42,696 bases of DNA from Opitutaceae bacterium (GCA_028284235.1 JANQSC010000064.1:1-42696); one strand, 5' to 3'; numbered from the stretch's first letter, positions 23,983 through 34,761 are shown. Program-made: numbers and translations. The notes: generated by a model not told the origin, from the sequence alone.

Positions 23983-26474
23983 TCGTACTCGGGAGCGACG
24001 TCGTGGCTCTTTTCCACGCTACGTCGATCGCCTTTGTGCCACCAGTAGAATACCGGGCTCGCGATGAACATCGACGAGAAGGTACCCGTCATGATTCCGA
24101 TCGCGAAGGTAAAGGCGATGTCGCTAATGATTCCCGTTCCAAACACGTATAGGGATACCGCTGCGAGGAGCGTCGTGAAACTCGTCAGCAAGGAACGCGA
24201 GAGTACCGCGTTGAGGGCGCTGTTTACGATCTCTCGCAGCTTGGCAGTCGGCTTCAATTGCAACTCCTCGCGTATCCGGTCGAACACGACGATGGTGTCA
24301 TTGAGCGAGTAACCGACAATCAGGAGGATGGCCGCGATCATCGGAGCGGTAAACTGATGCCCCGGCACGAGCACGAATACGCCAATCGTCAGCAAAATAT
24401 CGTGGACGGTCGCCACGATCGCTCCGATTCCGTATCCGATTTCAAATCGAACCGCTATGTAGAGGAGAATAAGGCCGAGCGAAAGGCCGATCGCGTAAAA
24501 CGCGTTCTTCTGAATCTCCTCGCCCACCGACGGACCGATTACATTGGTTCCCACCGCTTCGAATTTCGCCGATGGGAACGATTGCTGCAGCGCTTCCACA
24601 ACCTTCGGACTCGCCTCGAAAGCGGTTTGCAGTTTCAAAACTTCCGTTCCCCCTCCGATAGGAATCACGTATTGCGGCGTTACCTCGCCGAGATTTTGCT
24701 CCGTGACCAAATTCGCGATATCCGATTCGTCGATACGCTGTTCGTAGGTCAGCGAAACCTCGTCGCCCCCGGTGAAATCGATGCCGAAAATCGTGTCGGA
24801 TTTGGCGAAGAGCGTAATGATCCCGATGAGCACGAGCGACCACGACGCCACGAATGCGGGCAAGCGATAGTTCAGGAACGGGACCTTCGGGTTGCGAACG
24901 ATCGACAGCATCTTGAATCGCTTCATCAGGTCGGTCTCGATGAGCAATTCGAGCATCACGCGATTAACCACAAGCGCGCAGAACATCGTGGCCACGACCC
25001 CGATTGCGAGCGTCAACCCGAAACCTTTCACCGGTCCCGTGCCGAACCAGTACATGACTAGGGAGACGAGGAAGGTCGTGACGTTGGCGTCGAAGATCGT
25101 CGAGAACACCTTGTCGAAACCGCCCACGAGAGCCGCCTTTAGGTTTTTGCCGATATTGAGCTCCTCGCGTATTCGCTCGAAAATCAGAATGTTGGCGTCG
25201 ACCGCCATGCCGATCGTCAAAATCACACCCGCGATCCCTGGAAGCGTCACCGTCGCTCCCACGCTCGCCAGGGCCCCGAGGACGATAATCAAATTGAGCA
25301 CCACGGTCGTCAGAGCGATTCCGCCACCGATTCTATAATACAGAAGCATGAACACCGCCACCGAGCAAACGCCCCATAGCGCCGCCCGCTGGCCGGAGTC
25401 GATCGAGTCTTTCGCCAAAGTCGGGCCGACTTCGTAGAGCTCAGCCACTTCGAGCGAAAACTCGAGCGGGTTGTTGAGCAAATTGGAGGTGTCGATCGCC
25501 TCGCGCTGCGAATAGTTGCCGGTGATCGACGCCGCGCCCGAAGTGATGGGTTCATTCACATTCGGAGCCAACATCACCTCATCGTCGAGGACGATGGCAA
25601 TGCGGCCGATACGGGCAAGTTTCGTGGTGATATCGCCGAAAAGAGCAGCCCCTTCATTGGTTAGATTGAGCGACACCTCGTAGCTGCCGACCGAGTTTTG
25701 CATGGGTCGGGCGTCGACAACGTGCTTACCGGTCAGTGCAGGGTACAGGCTCACGTACAACTCTTCCTCGAAAAGTTCGCCCCCAAACTCGCGGGAGTAA
25801 GGCATCGCCTTGAAGCCGAAGGGCACGGGGTCGATTCCCGGCCGGGCCGTCTGATGCACTTCGCGAAAATCGAGGATCGCCGGCTTTTTGATCTCCTCGA
25901 GAATCTCCGGGTTGTCCTTGATGCTGATTCCGGCCAACTGGATTTCAATTCGGTCCTCGCCCACGACGCGGACGATCGGTTCGGAAACGCCGTAGAGGTC
26001 GACGCGGCTTTGCATGATCTCGACCGCCTTGGAGAGCTTTTCCTTACGCTCGAAATCGTCAACATCCGCCAGGGCTTTCGGGTCGACTTGGAGCGTCATG
26101 GCCACACCGCCCGCAATGTCCAGACCGGGACGCAAGTCCGCCTTGGAGTCGTCCAGAAGCGCGTTCAAAAGCAACGCGTTTCGCTTTTCGATATTGCGCA
26201 GCGAAGGCTCCAGGTAGATCTGCGGGAAATAGTCCGACAAGTCGACACGCTCTTCGTTGGCGATCGACTTGAGGGCCATGTAGACGCTGACCACTTTGTC
26301 GTCGCTCTTTTCCAAAGCGATGGCCCGGTCCAGGAGCGGGGTGAAGGCCGCGTCGTCAGTCGCCTCGCGCAGGTACTCGCTGAAATCCTGGTCCTCCCAC
26401 GGGATCAGGTAGGAAATTGAGAACGCGGCGACAATCAGCGCCGTAATGAGTTTCCAGAGATGCTTCGAAGACAT
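23943..26474 (-). CDS. secDF: Fused protein translocase subunit SecDF
   Basis: SecD and SecF form a proton-driven membrane complex that pulls proteins out of the SecYEG channel. Here they are one 843-residue chain. The SecD half has a first membrane segment near the N terminus, the LRPGLDIAGG motif (about 114-123), a large periplasmic part, and AVDANILIFERIREEL (424-439). The SecF half has FGIDFTGG (563-570) and LNDTIVVFDRIREEL (724-738). About 12 membrane segments are expected. The ATG at 26474 (MSSKHLWKL) is chosen over an in-frame start 19 codons upstream. yajC precedes it by 75 nt and recJ overlaps its end. Confidence 0.96.
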   Translation of the reverse strand: MSSKHLWKLITALIVAAFSISYLIPWEDQDFSEYLREATDDAAFTPLLDRAIALEKSDDKVVSVYMALKSIANEERVDLSDYFPQIYLEPSLRNIEKRNALLLNALLDDSKADLRPGLDIAGGVAMTLQVDPKALADVDDFERKEKLSKAVEIMQSRVDLYGVSEPIVRVVGEDRIEIQLAGISIKDNPEILEEIKKPAILDFREVHQTARPGIDPVPFGFKAMPYSREFGGELFEEELYVSLYPALTGKHVVDARPMQNSVGSYEVSLNLTNEGAALFGDITTKLARIGRIAIVLDDEVMLAPNVNEPITSGAASITGNYSQREAIDTSNLLNNPLEFSLEVAELYEVGPTLAKDSIDSGQRAALWGVCSVAVFMLLYYRIGGGIALTTVVLNLIIVLGALASVGATVTLPGIAGVILTIGMAVDANILIFERIREELNIGKNLKAALVGGFDKVFSTIFDANVTTFLVSLVMYWFGTGPVKGFGLTLAIGVVATMFCALVVNRVMLELLIETDLMKRFKMLSIVRNPKVPFLNYRLPAFVASWSLVLIGIITLFAKSDTIFGIDFTGGDEVSLTYEQRIDESDIANLVTEQNLGEVTPQYVIPIGGGTEVLKLQTAFEASPKVVEALQQSFPSAKFEAVGTNVIGPSVGEEIQKNAFYAIGLSLGLILLYIAVRFEIGYGIGAIVATVHDILLTIGVFVLVPGHQFTAPMIAAILLIVGYSLNDTIVVFDRIREELQLKPTAKLREIVNSALNAVLSRSLLTSFTTLLAAVSLYVFGTGIISDIAFTFAIGIMTGTFSSMFIASPVFYWWHKGDRRSVEKSHDVAPEYEWQAGAKEAKEGS

Positions 26475-26549
26475 GATTGAAACGTTTGGTTTTCGAAAAA
26501 AGCGAAACAGCCGCCCAAAGGAGGCGGCCATTGAAAAAGTTGAATAGGT

Positions 26550-26867
26550 CTATGCGGATTCGGAGTCGCCCGCCACGACGGTGGCGACGGACGATTTGGT
26601 GATTTCGATTTTCGTGTTCTCCGCGATGCGGACGACGAAACGGTCGTCTTTGACGTTGGTGATCGTTCCGTAGATGCCGCCCGAAGTAATGACATTCGCC
26701 CCGGTAGTCAGCTCGGAGATCATCTGCTGGTGCTGCTTCTGCTTCTTGCGCTGGGGGGCGATAATTAGAAAATACATCGCGGCGAACATGAGAACCAGGA
26801 TCAGGATCTGCGAGCCGCCGCCTCCGGAAGGCGCCGCTTGGGCGATAATAGGTGTGAGTGAGTCCAT
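26550..26867 (-). CDS. yajC: Preprotein translocase accessory subunit YajC
   Basis: This 105-residue single-span membrane protein associates with SecDF. A short Gly-rich N terminus (SGGGGSQ) leads into the membrane segment ILILVLMFAAMYFLIIAPQ. A basic QRKKQKQHQQM and the conserved cytoplasmic domain follow (LTTGANVITSGGIYGTI, then VVRIAENTKIEI). The ATG at 26867 matches family lengths; an earlier start at 26927 would add 20 unrelated residues. It begins the leftward yajC-secDF-recJ run and is divergent from speA. Confidence 0.96.
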   Translation of the reverse strand: MDSLTPIIAQAAPSGGGGSQILILVLMFAAMYFLIIAPQRKKQKQHQQMISELTTGANVITSGGIYGTITNVKDDRFVVRIAENTKIEITKSSVATVVAGDSESA

Positions 26868-26927
26868 CGAGTGGTGCGTAAAGGTTTGCTTTGTACGGTT
26901 TCTTGAAAAAAGAAGTTGGCTACTCAA

Positions 26928-26971
26928 TCCAGCCGCATTTCAAAAAGCAAGCGCAGAAGGATGCGGCTGGA
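26928..26971. repeat. Inverted repeat in the yajC-speA divergent region
   Basis: Perfect 11-bp arms TCCAGCCGCAT (26928-26938) and ATGCGGCTGGA (26961-26971) flank 22 nt. The element lies 61-104 nt upstream of the yajC start and 62-106 nt upstream of the speA start. It could be an operator or a transcribed hairpin. Confidence 0.6.
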
Positions 26972-27033
26972 ACAAAATCGACACGTTCCCGATTGAGGGT
27001 TAATCGGACCTAACTCCTTCACTGCCAACCGCC

Positions 27034-28998
27034 TTGAACGCTCAAAAACGCAAACGCTGGACCGTCGCCGACTCGACGCGCCTCTACGGGCTCGATCGCT
27101 GGGGCGAATCCCACTTCCGCATCGACAGCGACGGCTTCCTCTGCGTCCATCCGGCCGCCGACGAACGATCCGTGCGACTCGTCGACGTCGTGAACGAAGC
27201 TGCCAGCAAAGGGCTGAAAGCCCCCATCGTCATTCGCTTCCAAGATATTCTACGCCAACGCGTTGAGCGCCTCAACCACGCTTTCCAACAATCGATCGCG
27301 GAAGAAGCCTACCCCGGTCGCTACCAGGGCGTTTTCCCCATCAAGGTAAACCAGCTCCGCGAAGTCATCGAAGAGATTCAAGACGCCGGCAAACCCTTCC
27401 AATACGGTCTTGAGTGCGGCAGCAAACCCGAGCTGCTCATCGCCTTAGCCATGCACAACGATCCCGAGCAACTCCTCGTCTGCAACGGCTACAAAGACGA
27501 CGAGTATATCCGTCTCGCCTTGTTCGGAGTGAAAATCGGCAAGCCCGTCATCATCGTCGCCGAGCAACTTTCAGAACTCAAAACCATCATCGCCATCAGC
27601 CAAGAGCTCGAGATCGACCCTATCATCGGCTTCCGGGCCAAACTCTACGCCCGCGGCGAAGGGAAATGGGCACTCTCCTCCGGCGACAAAGCCAAGTTCG
27701 GCCTGACTACGACCGAGATGCTCGAAGGCGCCGCCCTGCTCGAGGAAGCCGGCTTGCAAGCGTCCCTCCAGCTCCTCCACTTCCACATCGGCTCCCAAGT
27801 CCCCAATATCATCACTCTCAAAAACGCGGTCATCGAAGGGGCCCGCTTCTACTGCCAACTCCAGAAAATGGGATTTCCCATGGGCTACCTCGACGTCGGC
27901 GGCGGTCTCGGCATCGACTACGACGGGTCGCGCTCGAACTGGGAAAGCTCCACCAACTACGCCCTCGAGGAATACGCCCGCGACGTCGTGTTCAGCATCA
28001 AGCAAATCTGCGAGGCGAGCGACGTCCCCTGCCCTCACATCGTGTCCGAAAGCGGTCGCGCCATCACCGCCCCGCACAGCATACTTGTCACCCAAGTGGT
28101 CGACCGCATTTCGATCCGCGAAACGTCATTCACCGTGAAAAAGGAGGACATCAAAGACGCGGTCGTCCAGGACTTGTACGAAATGGCCAACGGACGCGTC
28201 CGCTACGGGCGGCTAGAGAAATTTCACGACGCCCTGCAAAAGAAAGAAGAAGCGTATTCGCTTTTCAATCACGGCTATCTCGACTTGAAAGGCCGCGCCC
28301 AAGCGGAGACCCTCTTCTGGCAAATCTGCGGCAAGCTCGACAAGCGAGCGAGCAACGGCGGCTACACGCCCGAGGAACTCGTCCAACTCAAGCAGTTGCT
28401 TGCCGATCAATACGTTTGCAACTTTTCCGTTTTCCAGTCCTTGCTCGACCACTGGGCCTTGGACCAGCTCTTTCCCGTCGCCCCGCTCACTCGTCACAAC
28501 GAACGCCCGACGATCAACGCCACGCTCGTCGACATCACTTGCGACAGCGATGGGAAGGTCTCCAAGTTCATCGATCTGGAAGACGAAAAGGAATACCTCC
28601 CGCTGCATCCCATCAAGAAAAGCGAATCCTACTTTCTCGGCTTCTTCCTCATCGGCGCCTACCAGGACATCATGGGCGACAACCACAATCTCTTCGGCCG
28701 CGTCAATGAAGCCCACGTCTTTCTCGAGGACGACGAAGACGACGGTTTCTACATTGAAGACACGCTCAAAGGCGATCGCGTCAAAGACGTGCTGGAAGGT
28801 GTCCAGTTCAAGTCCGACATGCTCTGCCGGCTGATGAAAAGGCAGATCGACCAAGCCATAAAACAAAACCGCGTAAAACCTCGTCAAGGCGTCCGTTTCA
28901 TGGAAATGTACGAAGCGAGCATGCAGAAGAAAACCTACATGGAACTGCCCGACCATACCAAGCGCGCCGCCAAGCGAACGCCGCGCGGCGGGCGGTAG
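27034..28998 (+). CDS. speA: Biosynthetic arginine decarboxylase
   Basis: SpeA is a PLP enzyme that converts arginine to agmatine, the first step of one polyamine route. The 654-residue length fits the biosynthetic fold-III family (about 630-660). The N-terminal STRLYGLDRWGESHFRID matches the family. The PLP-binding Lys is K104 in VFPIKVNQ. Further motifs are HFHIGSQVP and LDVGGGLGIDYDGS in the alanine-racemase-like barrel, then SESGRAITAPHS. The start appears to be TTG at 27034: no ATG or GTG lies near the expected N terminus. The DCC-family gene follows 28 nt later, but no agmatinase or agmatine deiminase gene is in the window. Confidence 0.95.
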   Translation: MNAQKRKRWTVADSTRLYGLDRWGESHFRIDSDGFLCVHPAADERSVRLVDVVNEAASKGLKAPIVIRFQDILRQRVERLNHAFQQSIAEEAYPGRYQGVFPIKVNQLREVIEEIQDAGKPFQYGLECGSKPELLIALAMHNDPEQLLVCNGYKDDEYIRLALFGVKIGKPVIIVAEQLSELKTIIAISQELEIDPIIGFRAKLYARGEGKWALSSGDKAKFGLTTTEMLEGAALLEEAGLQASLQLLHFHIGSQVPNIITLKNAVIEGARFYCQLQKMGFPMGYLDVGGGLGIDYDGSRSNWESSTNYALEEYARDVVFSIKQICEASDVPCPHIVSESGRAITAPHSILVTQVVDRISIRETSFTVKKEDIKDAVVQDLYEMANGRVRYGRLEKFHDALQKKEEAYSLFNHGYLDLKGRAQAETLFWQICGKLDKRASNGGYTPEELVQLKQLLADQYVCNFSVFQSLLDHWALDQLFPVAPLTRHNERPTINATLVDITCDSDGKVSKFIDLEDEKEYLPLHPIKKSESYFLGFFLIGAYQDIMGDNHNLFGRVNEAHVFLEDDEDDGFYIEDTLKGDRVKDVLEGVQFKSDMLCRLMKRQIDQAIKQNRVKPRQGVRFMEMYEASMQKKTYMELPDHTKRAAKRTPRGGR

Positions 28999-29026
28999 GC
29001 TCCGCTGCGATCGCGGCTCTTTAACA

Positions 29027-29431
29027 ATGCGCCCACTCACCCACATCGTTTTTTACGACGGCGAATGCGGTTTTTGCGACACATCCGTGCGGCAGATCAT
29101 GAGCATCGACAAAAGCAAAACCCTGCGGTACGCGCCGCTGCAAGGAACGACCGCCGTCGCCGCGCTTCCCGCTTCCATGCGCGACCCCTCCGAATTGAAG
29201 ACGATCGTCTACTTGGACCGCGAAGGCGCGCTCTTCACCAAGTCCGAGGCGGTGATCGAGATCCTTAAACGCGTAGGCGGCTTCTGGAAGACCTTCCGGA
29301 TTTTCCGCATCCTTCCGATCGGATTCCGCGACTGGTTCTACGATCGAGTTGCCGAGCGGAGACGCTCCCTTATCGACAAAGCCTCCTGCCCGCTCCCCAC
29401 TCCGGATCAACAAGCGCGAATCCTGCCCTAG
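29027..29431 (+). CDS. DCC-family (DUF393) thiol-disulfide oxidoreductase-like protein
   Basis: This 134-residue protein carries the family signature near its N terminus, FYDGECGFCD (9-18), with the CxxC pair C14 and C17 after DGE. A LRYAPLQ region and the conserved acidic SEAVIEIL-type segment of the DCC family follow. DCC proteins have a thioredoxin-like fold and are annotated as putative thiol-disulfide oxidoreductases; their partners are poorly known. No signal peptide is seen. It starts 28 nt after speA and is probably cotranscribed with it. The ATG at 29027 has no Shine-Dalgarno. Confidence 0.88.
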   Translation: MRPLTHIVFYDGECGFCDTSVRQIMSIDKSKTLRYAPLQGTTAVAALPASMRDPSELKTIVYLDREGALFTKSEAVIEILKRVGGFWKTFRIFRILPIGFRDWFYDRVAERRRSLIDKASCPLPTPDQQARILP

Positions 29432-29569
29432 TCGCGACGAACGCCCGATTGCCAGCGGTTTGCGCGATTGTAACACCCCTTCCAACCCCGGCGGTCCACT
29501 TCCCAAATGCTCGCTTGCGTTTCGTTTTTCAACCGTCATAAGAAGCAGCCTTTTCCTTCGGGACTCTAG

Positions 29570-30889
<1,320 letters not shown>

Positions 30890-30910
30890 GCGCAACGTCA
30901 CTACACTTTC

Positions 30911-30942
30911 AAAGCCCGCGACCTCGGTTGTGGGCTTTTTTT
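30911..30942 (+). terminator. Intrinsic terminator of eno
   Basis: A stem from AAAGCCC and GGGCTTT is extended inward by further pairs including two G-T pairs, with a very small loop (30911-30923 with 30926-30938). A T run to 30942 follows. It begins 22 nt after the eno stop. Confidence 0.85.
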
Positions 30943-30965
30943 GCGACCGGCCAGCTCGAGATAAG

Positions 30966-31001
30966 ACCTATACGTCCTATAGGACCTATAAGTCCTATCC
31001 C
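30966..31001. repeat. 9-bp tandem array, copy 2
   Basis: Four consecutive 9-mers, ACCTATACG, TCCTATAGG, ACCTATAAG and TCCTATCCC, follow a partial unit ATAAG. They lie directly beside the 3' end of the GntP gene (31004) after the eno terminator. The unit is the same as in the array at 9397-9423. Confidence 0.75.
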
Positions 31002-31003
31002 AG

Positions 31004-32416
31004 CTACCCGAAAAGATTCGGCGCGATCGCCGAGACAATCAGCACCTCGATCAACCCCACTACTCCCATAAACGCGAGCAAGGCCGTCCAGGTTTTGAGC
31101 GTTTCCCGCTCGGTAAAACCGCTCAACTTGCAAACGACCCAGAAACCGCTGTCGTTCATCCAAGAGCCCATTTGTGAGCCGAAGGCAATCGCCGCGAACA
31201 GGTAGATCGGGCTGTACGGGAGATCCGCCCCGTTGCCGATGATTGCGGCGACAATTCCCGAAGTCGTGATCATGGAGACCGTTCCCGAGCCTTGGGCGAC
31301 TTTCAATACCGCCGCCACCAGCCAAGCCATCAGGATGAGCGAGAAACCGGAGTTTTCCGAGACCGCGCTGATCGCATCGCCCACGCCCGCGTGACGGATC
31401 ATTGCCCCGAACGCTCCCCCCGCGGATGTAATTAAAATAATCATACCGGCGGTCCCCAGCGGACCTTCCATGGTGTCTCCGAGCGCTCGGAGGCTGACTC
31501 CCCTCTGTTTGGCCAAAGTCGAAAGGGCGATGAGCGTGCCCAGGAACATGGCGACGTTCTTGTTGCCGAGCACCTGCATCACGTCGTAAAAGGCGCCTTC
31601 CGTGCTCCAAATCCCCAGAAACGATGTCAGCGCTATAAGAAAAACCGGCAGCGCGACGGGGAGCATCGACACGAAAAACGACGGCAATTCGTCGTCCTCC
31701 TTGGACACGATGGCCTCGATGTCCGCGATTTTGATCCCCGGGCTTTCCCGCACTCCGATATCGAGGCGGCCTTCGAGCCATTTGCCGAAGTACAATCCGG
31801 AAAACGCTGGTATCAAGCCGAGCCCTACGCCGGCGATGATGGTGAAACCGAGATTCAAGTTGAGCGTCTCGACCATCACCAAAGGCCCCGGCGTCGGCGG
31901 CACCAAACCATGCGTCACCACGCCGCCACTACAAACCGCCATTACGAAATAAAGGTAGTTTCGCCCCAGCCGAAAGGCCAGCGCCTGAGCGAGCGGGATG
32001 AGTAGAAAGAACACGGTGTCGAAAAATACCGGCACCGACAAAAAGAACGAGCACAGCACTAGAGCGACGCCCGCCCGCTGCTCGCCCAGGGTCCGCACCA
32101 TACCGCGCACGATCCGGTCCGCCGCTCCGCTTTCCATCAAACACACGCCGATGATGGCGGCCAAAGCGATCACCCAAGCGATTTTCCCCGCCGTGGACCC
32201 AAACTCGGTCATCGTCAACCCGATCGCCGTGACGATGTGGTTGGCCCCGTCCGCCCCCGGCAGCGAGGTCGAAAGGGCTCCGACCAAGACCGACGCGAGA
32301 ATCAGCGAGATAAACGCGTGGATCCGAAAAACGGCGATGGCGACAATGACAAACAGAATACCCAGCGCCAGCACGGCAAAGGGCCACGAAGTGGAAGCGA
32401 AAACGAATGGGATCAT
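31004..32416 (-). CDS. GntP family permease (gluconate or related sugar acid)
   Basis: This 470-residue inner-membrane proton symporter of the GntP family has about 12 to 14 hydrophobic segments. Family landmarks include FRIHAFISLILASVLVG near the N terminus, the GSTAGKIAWVIALAAIIG loop, SVPVFFDTVFFLLIPLA, HGLVPPTPGPLVMVE, AQGSGTVSMITTSG, and GSQMGSWMNDSGFWVV. Substrates in the family include gluconate, other aldonates and related hydroxy acids; which applies here is not decided by sequence. It is the last gene of a leftward run with the SGNH hydrolase (34-nt gap) and the Tat oxidoreductase. Confidence 0.93.
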   Translation of the reverse strand: MIPFVFASTSWPFAVLALGILFVIVAIAVFRIHAFISLILASVLVGALSTSLPGADGANHIVTAIGLTMTEFGSTAGKIAWVIALAAIIGVCLMESGAADRIVRGMVRTLGEQRAGVALVLCSFFLSVPVFFDTVFFLLIPLAQALAFRLGRNYLYFVMAVCSGGVVTHGLVPPTPGPLVMVETLNLNLGFTIIAGVGLGLIPAFSGLYFGKWLEGRLDIGVRESPGIKIADIEAIVSKEDDELPSFFVSMLPVALPVFLIALTSFLGIWSTEGAFYDVMQVLGNKNVAMFLGTLIALSTLAKQRGVSLRALGDTMEGPLGTAGMIILITSAGGAFGAMIRHAGVGDAISAVSENSGFSLILMAWLVAAVLKVAQGSGTVSMITTSGIVAAIIGNGADLPYSPIYLFAAIAFGSQMGSWMNDSGFWVVCKLSGFTERETLKTWTALLAFMGVVGLIEVLIVSAIAPNLFG

Positions 32417-32450
32417 GTAATAGGTAAGACGGGGTTAGAGAAGAAAGCCG

Positions 32451-33137
32451 CTATTCTTGAGCAAGCGCTCTTTCTATCTCTGGCCGAATTACCCGCGACC
32501 ACAAGGCATTTCCCGCGTCGCTCAAATGCAGACCGTCATCGGCGAAGAGGCTCGGACTCGGCGGCATTCCCGTCTCCAGCATCGGCGAAGCGATATCCGC
32601 GTAGTACAAGAGCGGCTCGCGCTCGCTGCGCTTCTGGATCCGAAGGTTCACCTCATTCATGTCCGCCCAGAGCGCCGCCCGTTTGATACTCGGCTTGATC
32701 GGGATGTAGACGATACGCGTTTCCGGCAAATGGTAGCGAACCAGGCCCGCGAACGCGCGAAAGTCCCCAAACACCTCGTCCACAGACTTCCCCGCGTTGA
32801 TATCGTTGTCGCCCGCGTAAAACACGATCACGCTCGGCTGGTGAGGCAGAACGACTTGATCGAAAAAGAAGATGCAGTCGGAGATCTGCGAACCGCCGAA
32901 TCCGCGATTGATCGAGTCGATCCCCGCGAATGCTCTAGCCGTGTCCCAGCGCCGAATCGAAGAGCTTCCCAGAAACAGCACCTGTCCCGTGTCCGGCGGA
33001 TTTTCGCGGTCCCTCTCGACGAACGCGGCGATGGCCTCGTCGAAGCGATGCGGATCCGCGACGACACGCTCACCCTGGCCGCGCGCGCTGCCAAGCAGAA
33101 TGCTAAGAACGGCGAAAACGCGGAAAGCGATTCTCAT
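32451..33137 (-). CDS. Exported SGNH/GDSL-type esterase
   Basis: This 228-residue protein has a signal peptide (RIAFRVFAVLSILLGSARG) and an SGNH hydrolase domain. The block I nucleophile motif is FLGSSSIRRW (57-60 GSSS), the block II glycine is in GFGGSQISD, block III is the FYAGDNDIN segment with N111, and block V is DGLHLSDAG (D201, H204). All four catalytic or oxyanion positions are present. Typical substrates are acetyl or other ester groups on sugars and polysaccharides; the one here is unknown. The ATG at 33137 is right for the signal peptide; the upstream open frame is opposite the oxidoreductase and not coding. It starts 17 nt after the Tat oxidoreductase stop, so cotranscription is likely. 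Confidence 0.9.
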   Translation of the reverse strand: MRIAFRVFAVLSILLGSARGQGERVVADPHRFDEAIAAFVERDRENPPDTGQVLFLGSSSIRRWDTARAFAGIDSINRGFGGSQISDCIFFFDQVVLPHQPSVIVFYAGDNDINAGKSVDEVFGDFRAFAGLVRYHLPETRIVYIPIKPSIKRAALWADMNEVNLRIQKRSEREPLLYYADIASPMLETGMPPSPSLFADDGLHLSDAGNALWSRVIRPEIERALAQE

Positions 33138-33154
33138 CGGCGACAGTCGTTCCA

Positions 33155-34573
33155 CTAGCTCCGATAATACTCTTCCCAGCCCTTGCGCGGCTTCGGGTTT
33201 ATGTACTTGTTGAGCGATCGGTGGTTGGTGACACGCATCCGCTCGGAATCCCACTTGATATCCTTGCCGGTGCGGATCGCCAGCGCCCCGAGCAAAATCA
33301 GCTCGGTCAGGCCTTCCGCGTAGTCGAAGTGGGAACCGGGAGTCGGCCCCTCGCCTTTCACGGCTCGGATCCACTCCTGGATATTCCCGCCCTTGATCCT
33401 CGGGATCGTTTCCGGCGGGCGGTTGCGACGGAATTCCTGCCAAACGTCCTCGTCGAAGAGCCGCGGACTGTTGGGACGCATGCCGGGCGAGTAAAGCGTC
33501 TGCTTGTCGCCGATGAGGCAGATGCCGTCGACGTGCGCCTTTACTTGCTCACTGCCTCCCGCTTTGGCCTGGGCTGCGATTTGGGCGTCCCGGAAATCCT
33601 CGGCGATTTTAGGAACACCTGGGCCTTCGTGCCACGATACTTTTACCGGCGGAAGTCCATTGCGTTCGGGAAAGTGATACGTTACGACACTTCCGCTCGG
33701 CGTGTAGACGAGGTTTCGCTTTCCTTTGAGCGTCACCTCGATCTTCTCTGGGCGGCCGAGTTGCAGCGCCCAATACGGAATGTCGATGGTGTGGCAGCCA
33801 ATATCGCCCAATCCGCCGCAACCGTAGTCCCACCAGCCGCGCCAGAAGGCGGGATGCAGATCCTCGCTGAACGGAGTCATGCGAGCCGGGCCGATCCACT
33901 TGTCCCAATCCATCCCCGGCGGCACCGGCTGGCCCTCGGGGAGTTTGAAACGCTCGCCCGGTCGAAATCCAAATCCTTTGTCCGGCCGATTGGTCCACGC
34001 AATCACTTCGCGAACATTCCCCAGGACGCCCGCGTCGAACCACTCTTTAATCAGGCGCATGCCGTCGAAGGCCCGACCTTGGTTGCCCATTTGCGTCACG
34101 AGCTTGTTCTGGCGCGTTTTCTCGCAAAGCGTCCGAAGCTCGTAAATACTGTGCACCAGCGGTTTCTGGACAAACAGGTGTTTTCCCAAATCCGCCGCCG
34201 CCATGGAGGCGACAAAGTGCGTGTTGTCCGGCGTCGCGATTCCGACTGCGTCAATCTCGTCGCCCATCGTGTCGAGCATGACTCGGTAGTCGGTGAATCC
34301 GCGCGCATTTGGGAACTTCTCTTTAGTTTTGGCGATCGCCGCCGGATCCACGTCGCAAACAGCGACAATGTTCTCGCGGGACATCTGGGTGAGGTTGCCG
34401 CGGCCTTGGCCGCCCACGCCGATAAACGCGATATTCAACTTGCTGTTGGCAGAAGGACCCGACTGCCCGATGGCAAACCGGGGTAGAACAAAGGCGCCGC
34501 CGGCGACGAGCGAAGAAGTTTTCAGAAAATTCCGGCGAGAGCCCGATCGGCTTGGTTTTTGAAGGTTTTTCAT
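33155..34573 (-). CDS. Tat-exported Gfo/Idh/MocA family oxidoreductase (3)
   Basis: This 472-residue protein has a twin-arginine signal (SRRNFLK at 12-18, then TSSLVAGGAFVLPRFAIG). Next come the Rossmann loop IAFIGVGGQGRGNL, DAVGIATPDNTHFVAS, and KHLFVQKPL with the EKP-like Lys. The long C-terminal domain has the CGGLGDIGCHTIDIPYW segment common in the exported Gfo/Idh/MocA group of Planctomycetes and Verrucomicrobia. It probably folds with its nicotinamide cofactor before export to the periplasm. The substrate is unknown; neighbours suggest a sugar acid or acylated sugar. The start at 34573 (MKNLQK) is preferred to an upstream start 6 codons away. It is first in its operon. Confidence 0.93.
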   Translation of the reverse strand: MKNLQKPSRSGSRRNFLKTSSLVAGGAFVLPRFAIGQSGPSANSKLNIAFIGVGGQGRGNLTQMSRENIVAVCDVDPAAIAKTKEKFPNARGFTDYRVMLDTMGDEIDAVGIATPDNTHFVASMAAADLGKHLFVQKPLVHSIYELRTLCEKTRQNKLVTQMGNQGRAFDGMRLIKEWFDAGVLGNVREVIAWTNRPDKGFGFRPGERFKLPEGQPVPPGMDWDKWIGPARMTPFSEDLHPAFWRGWWDYGCGGLGDIGCHTIDIPYWALQLGRPEKIEVTLKGKRNLVYTPSGSVVTYHFPERNGLPPVKVSWHEGPGVPKIAEDFRDAQIAAQAKAGGSEQVKAHVDGICLIGDKQTLYSPGMRPNSPRLFDEDVWQEFRRNRPPETIPRIKGGNIQEWIRAVKGEGPTPGSHFDYAEGLTELILLGALAIRTGKDIKWDSERMRVTNHRSLNKYINPKPRKGWEEYYRS

Positions 34574-34761
34574 AGGGATTCTAAATAACACGGATCATCC
34601 GCCGCGAAACACGTCTCCGACTCAATCAATTTATGGGGTTTGAACGGAATGTGTTAGAAAAAGAACCATCACGACCATCACAACCGCTGTCAATTTCCAA
34701 GACCGGCGAGAAATTGGTATAGATCTCGACAACGAGAAAACACCCTCTAGCGTCCCGCTCT

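Noticed and set aside
33138-33443. Upstream extension of the SGNH hydrolase open frame
   Set aside because: It overlaps the Tat oxidoreductase in another frame, and the signal peptide starts at the ATG at 33137.
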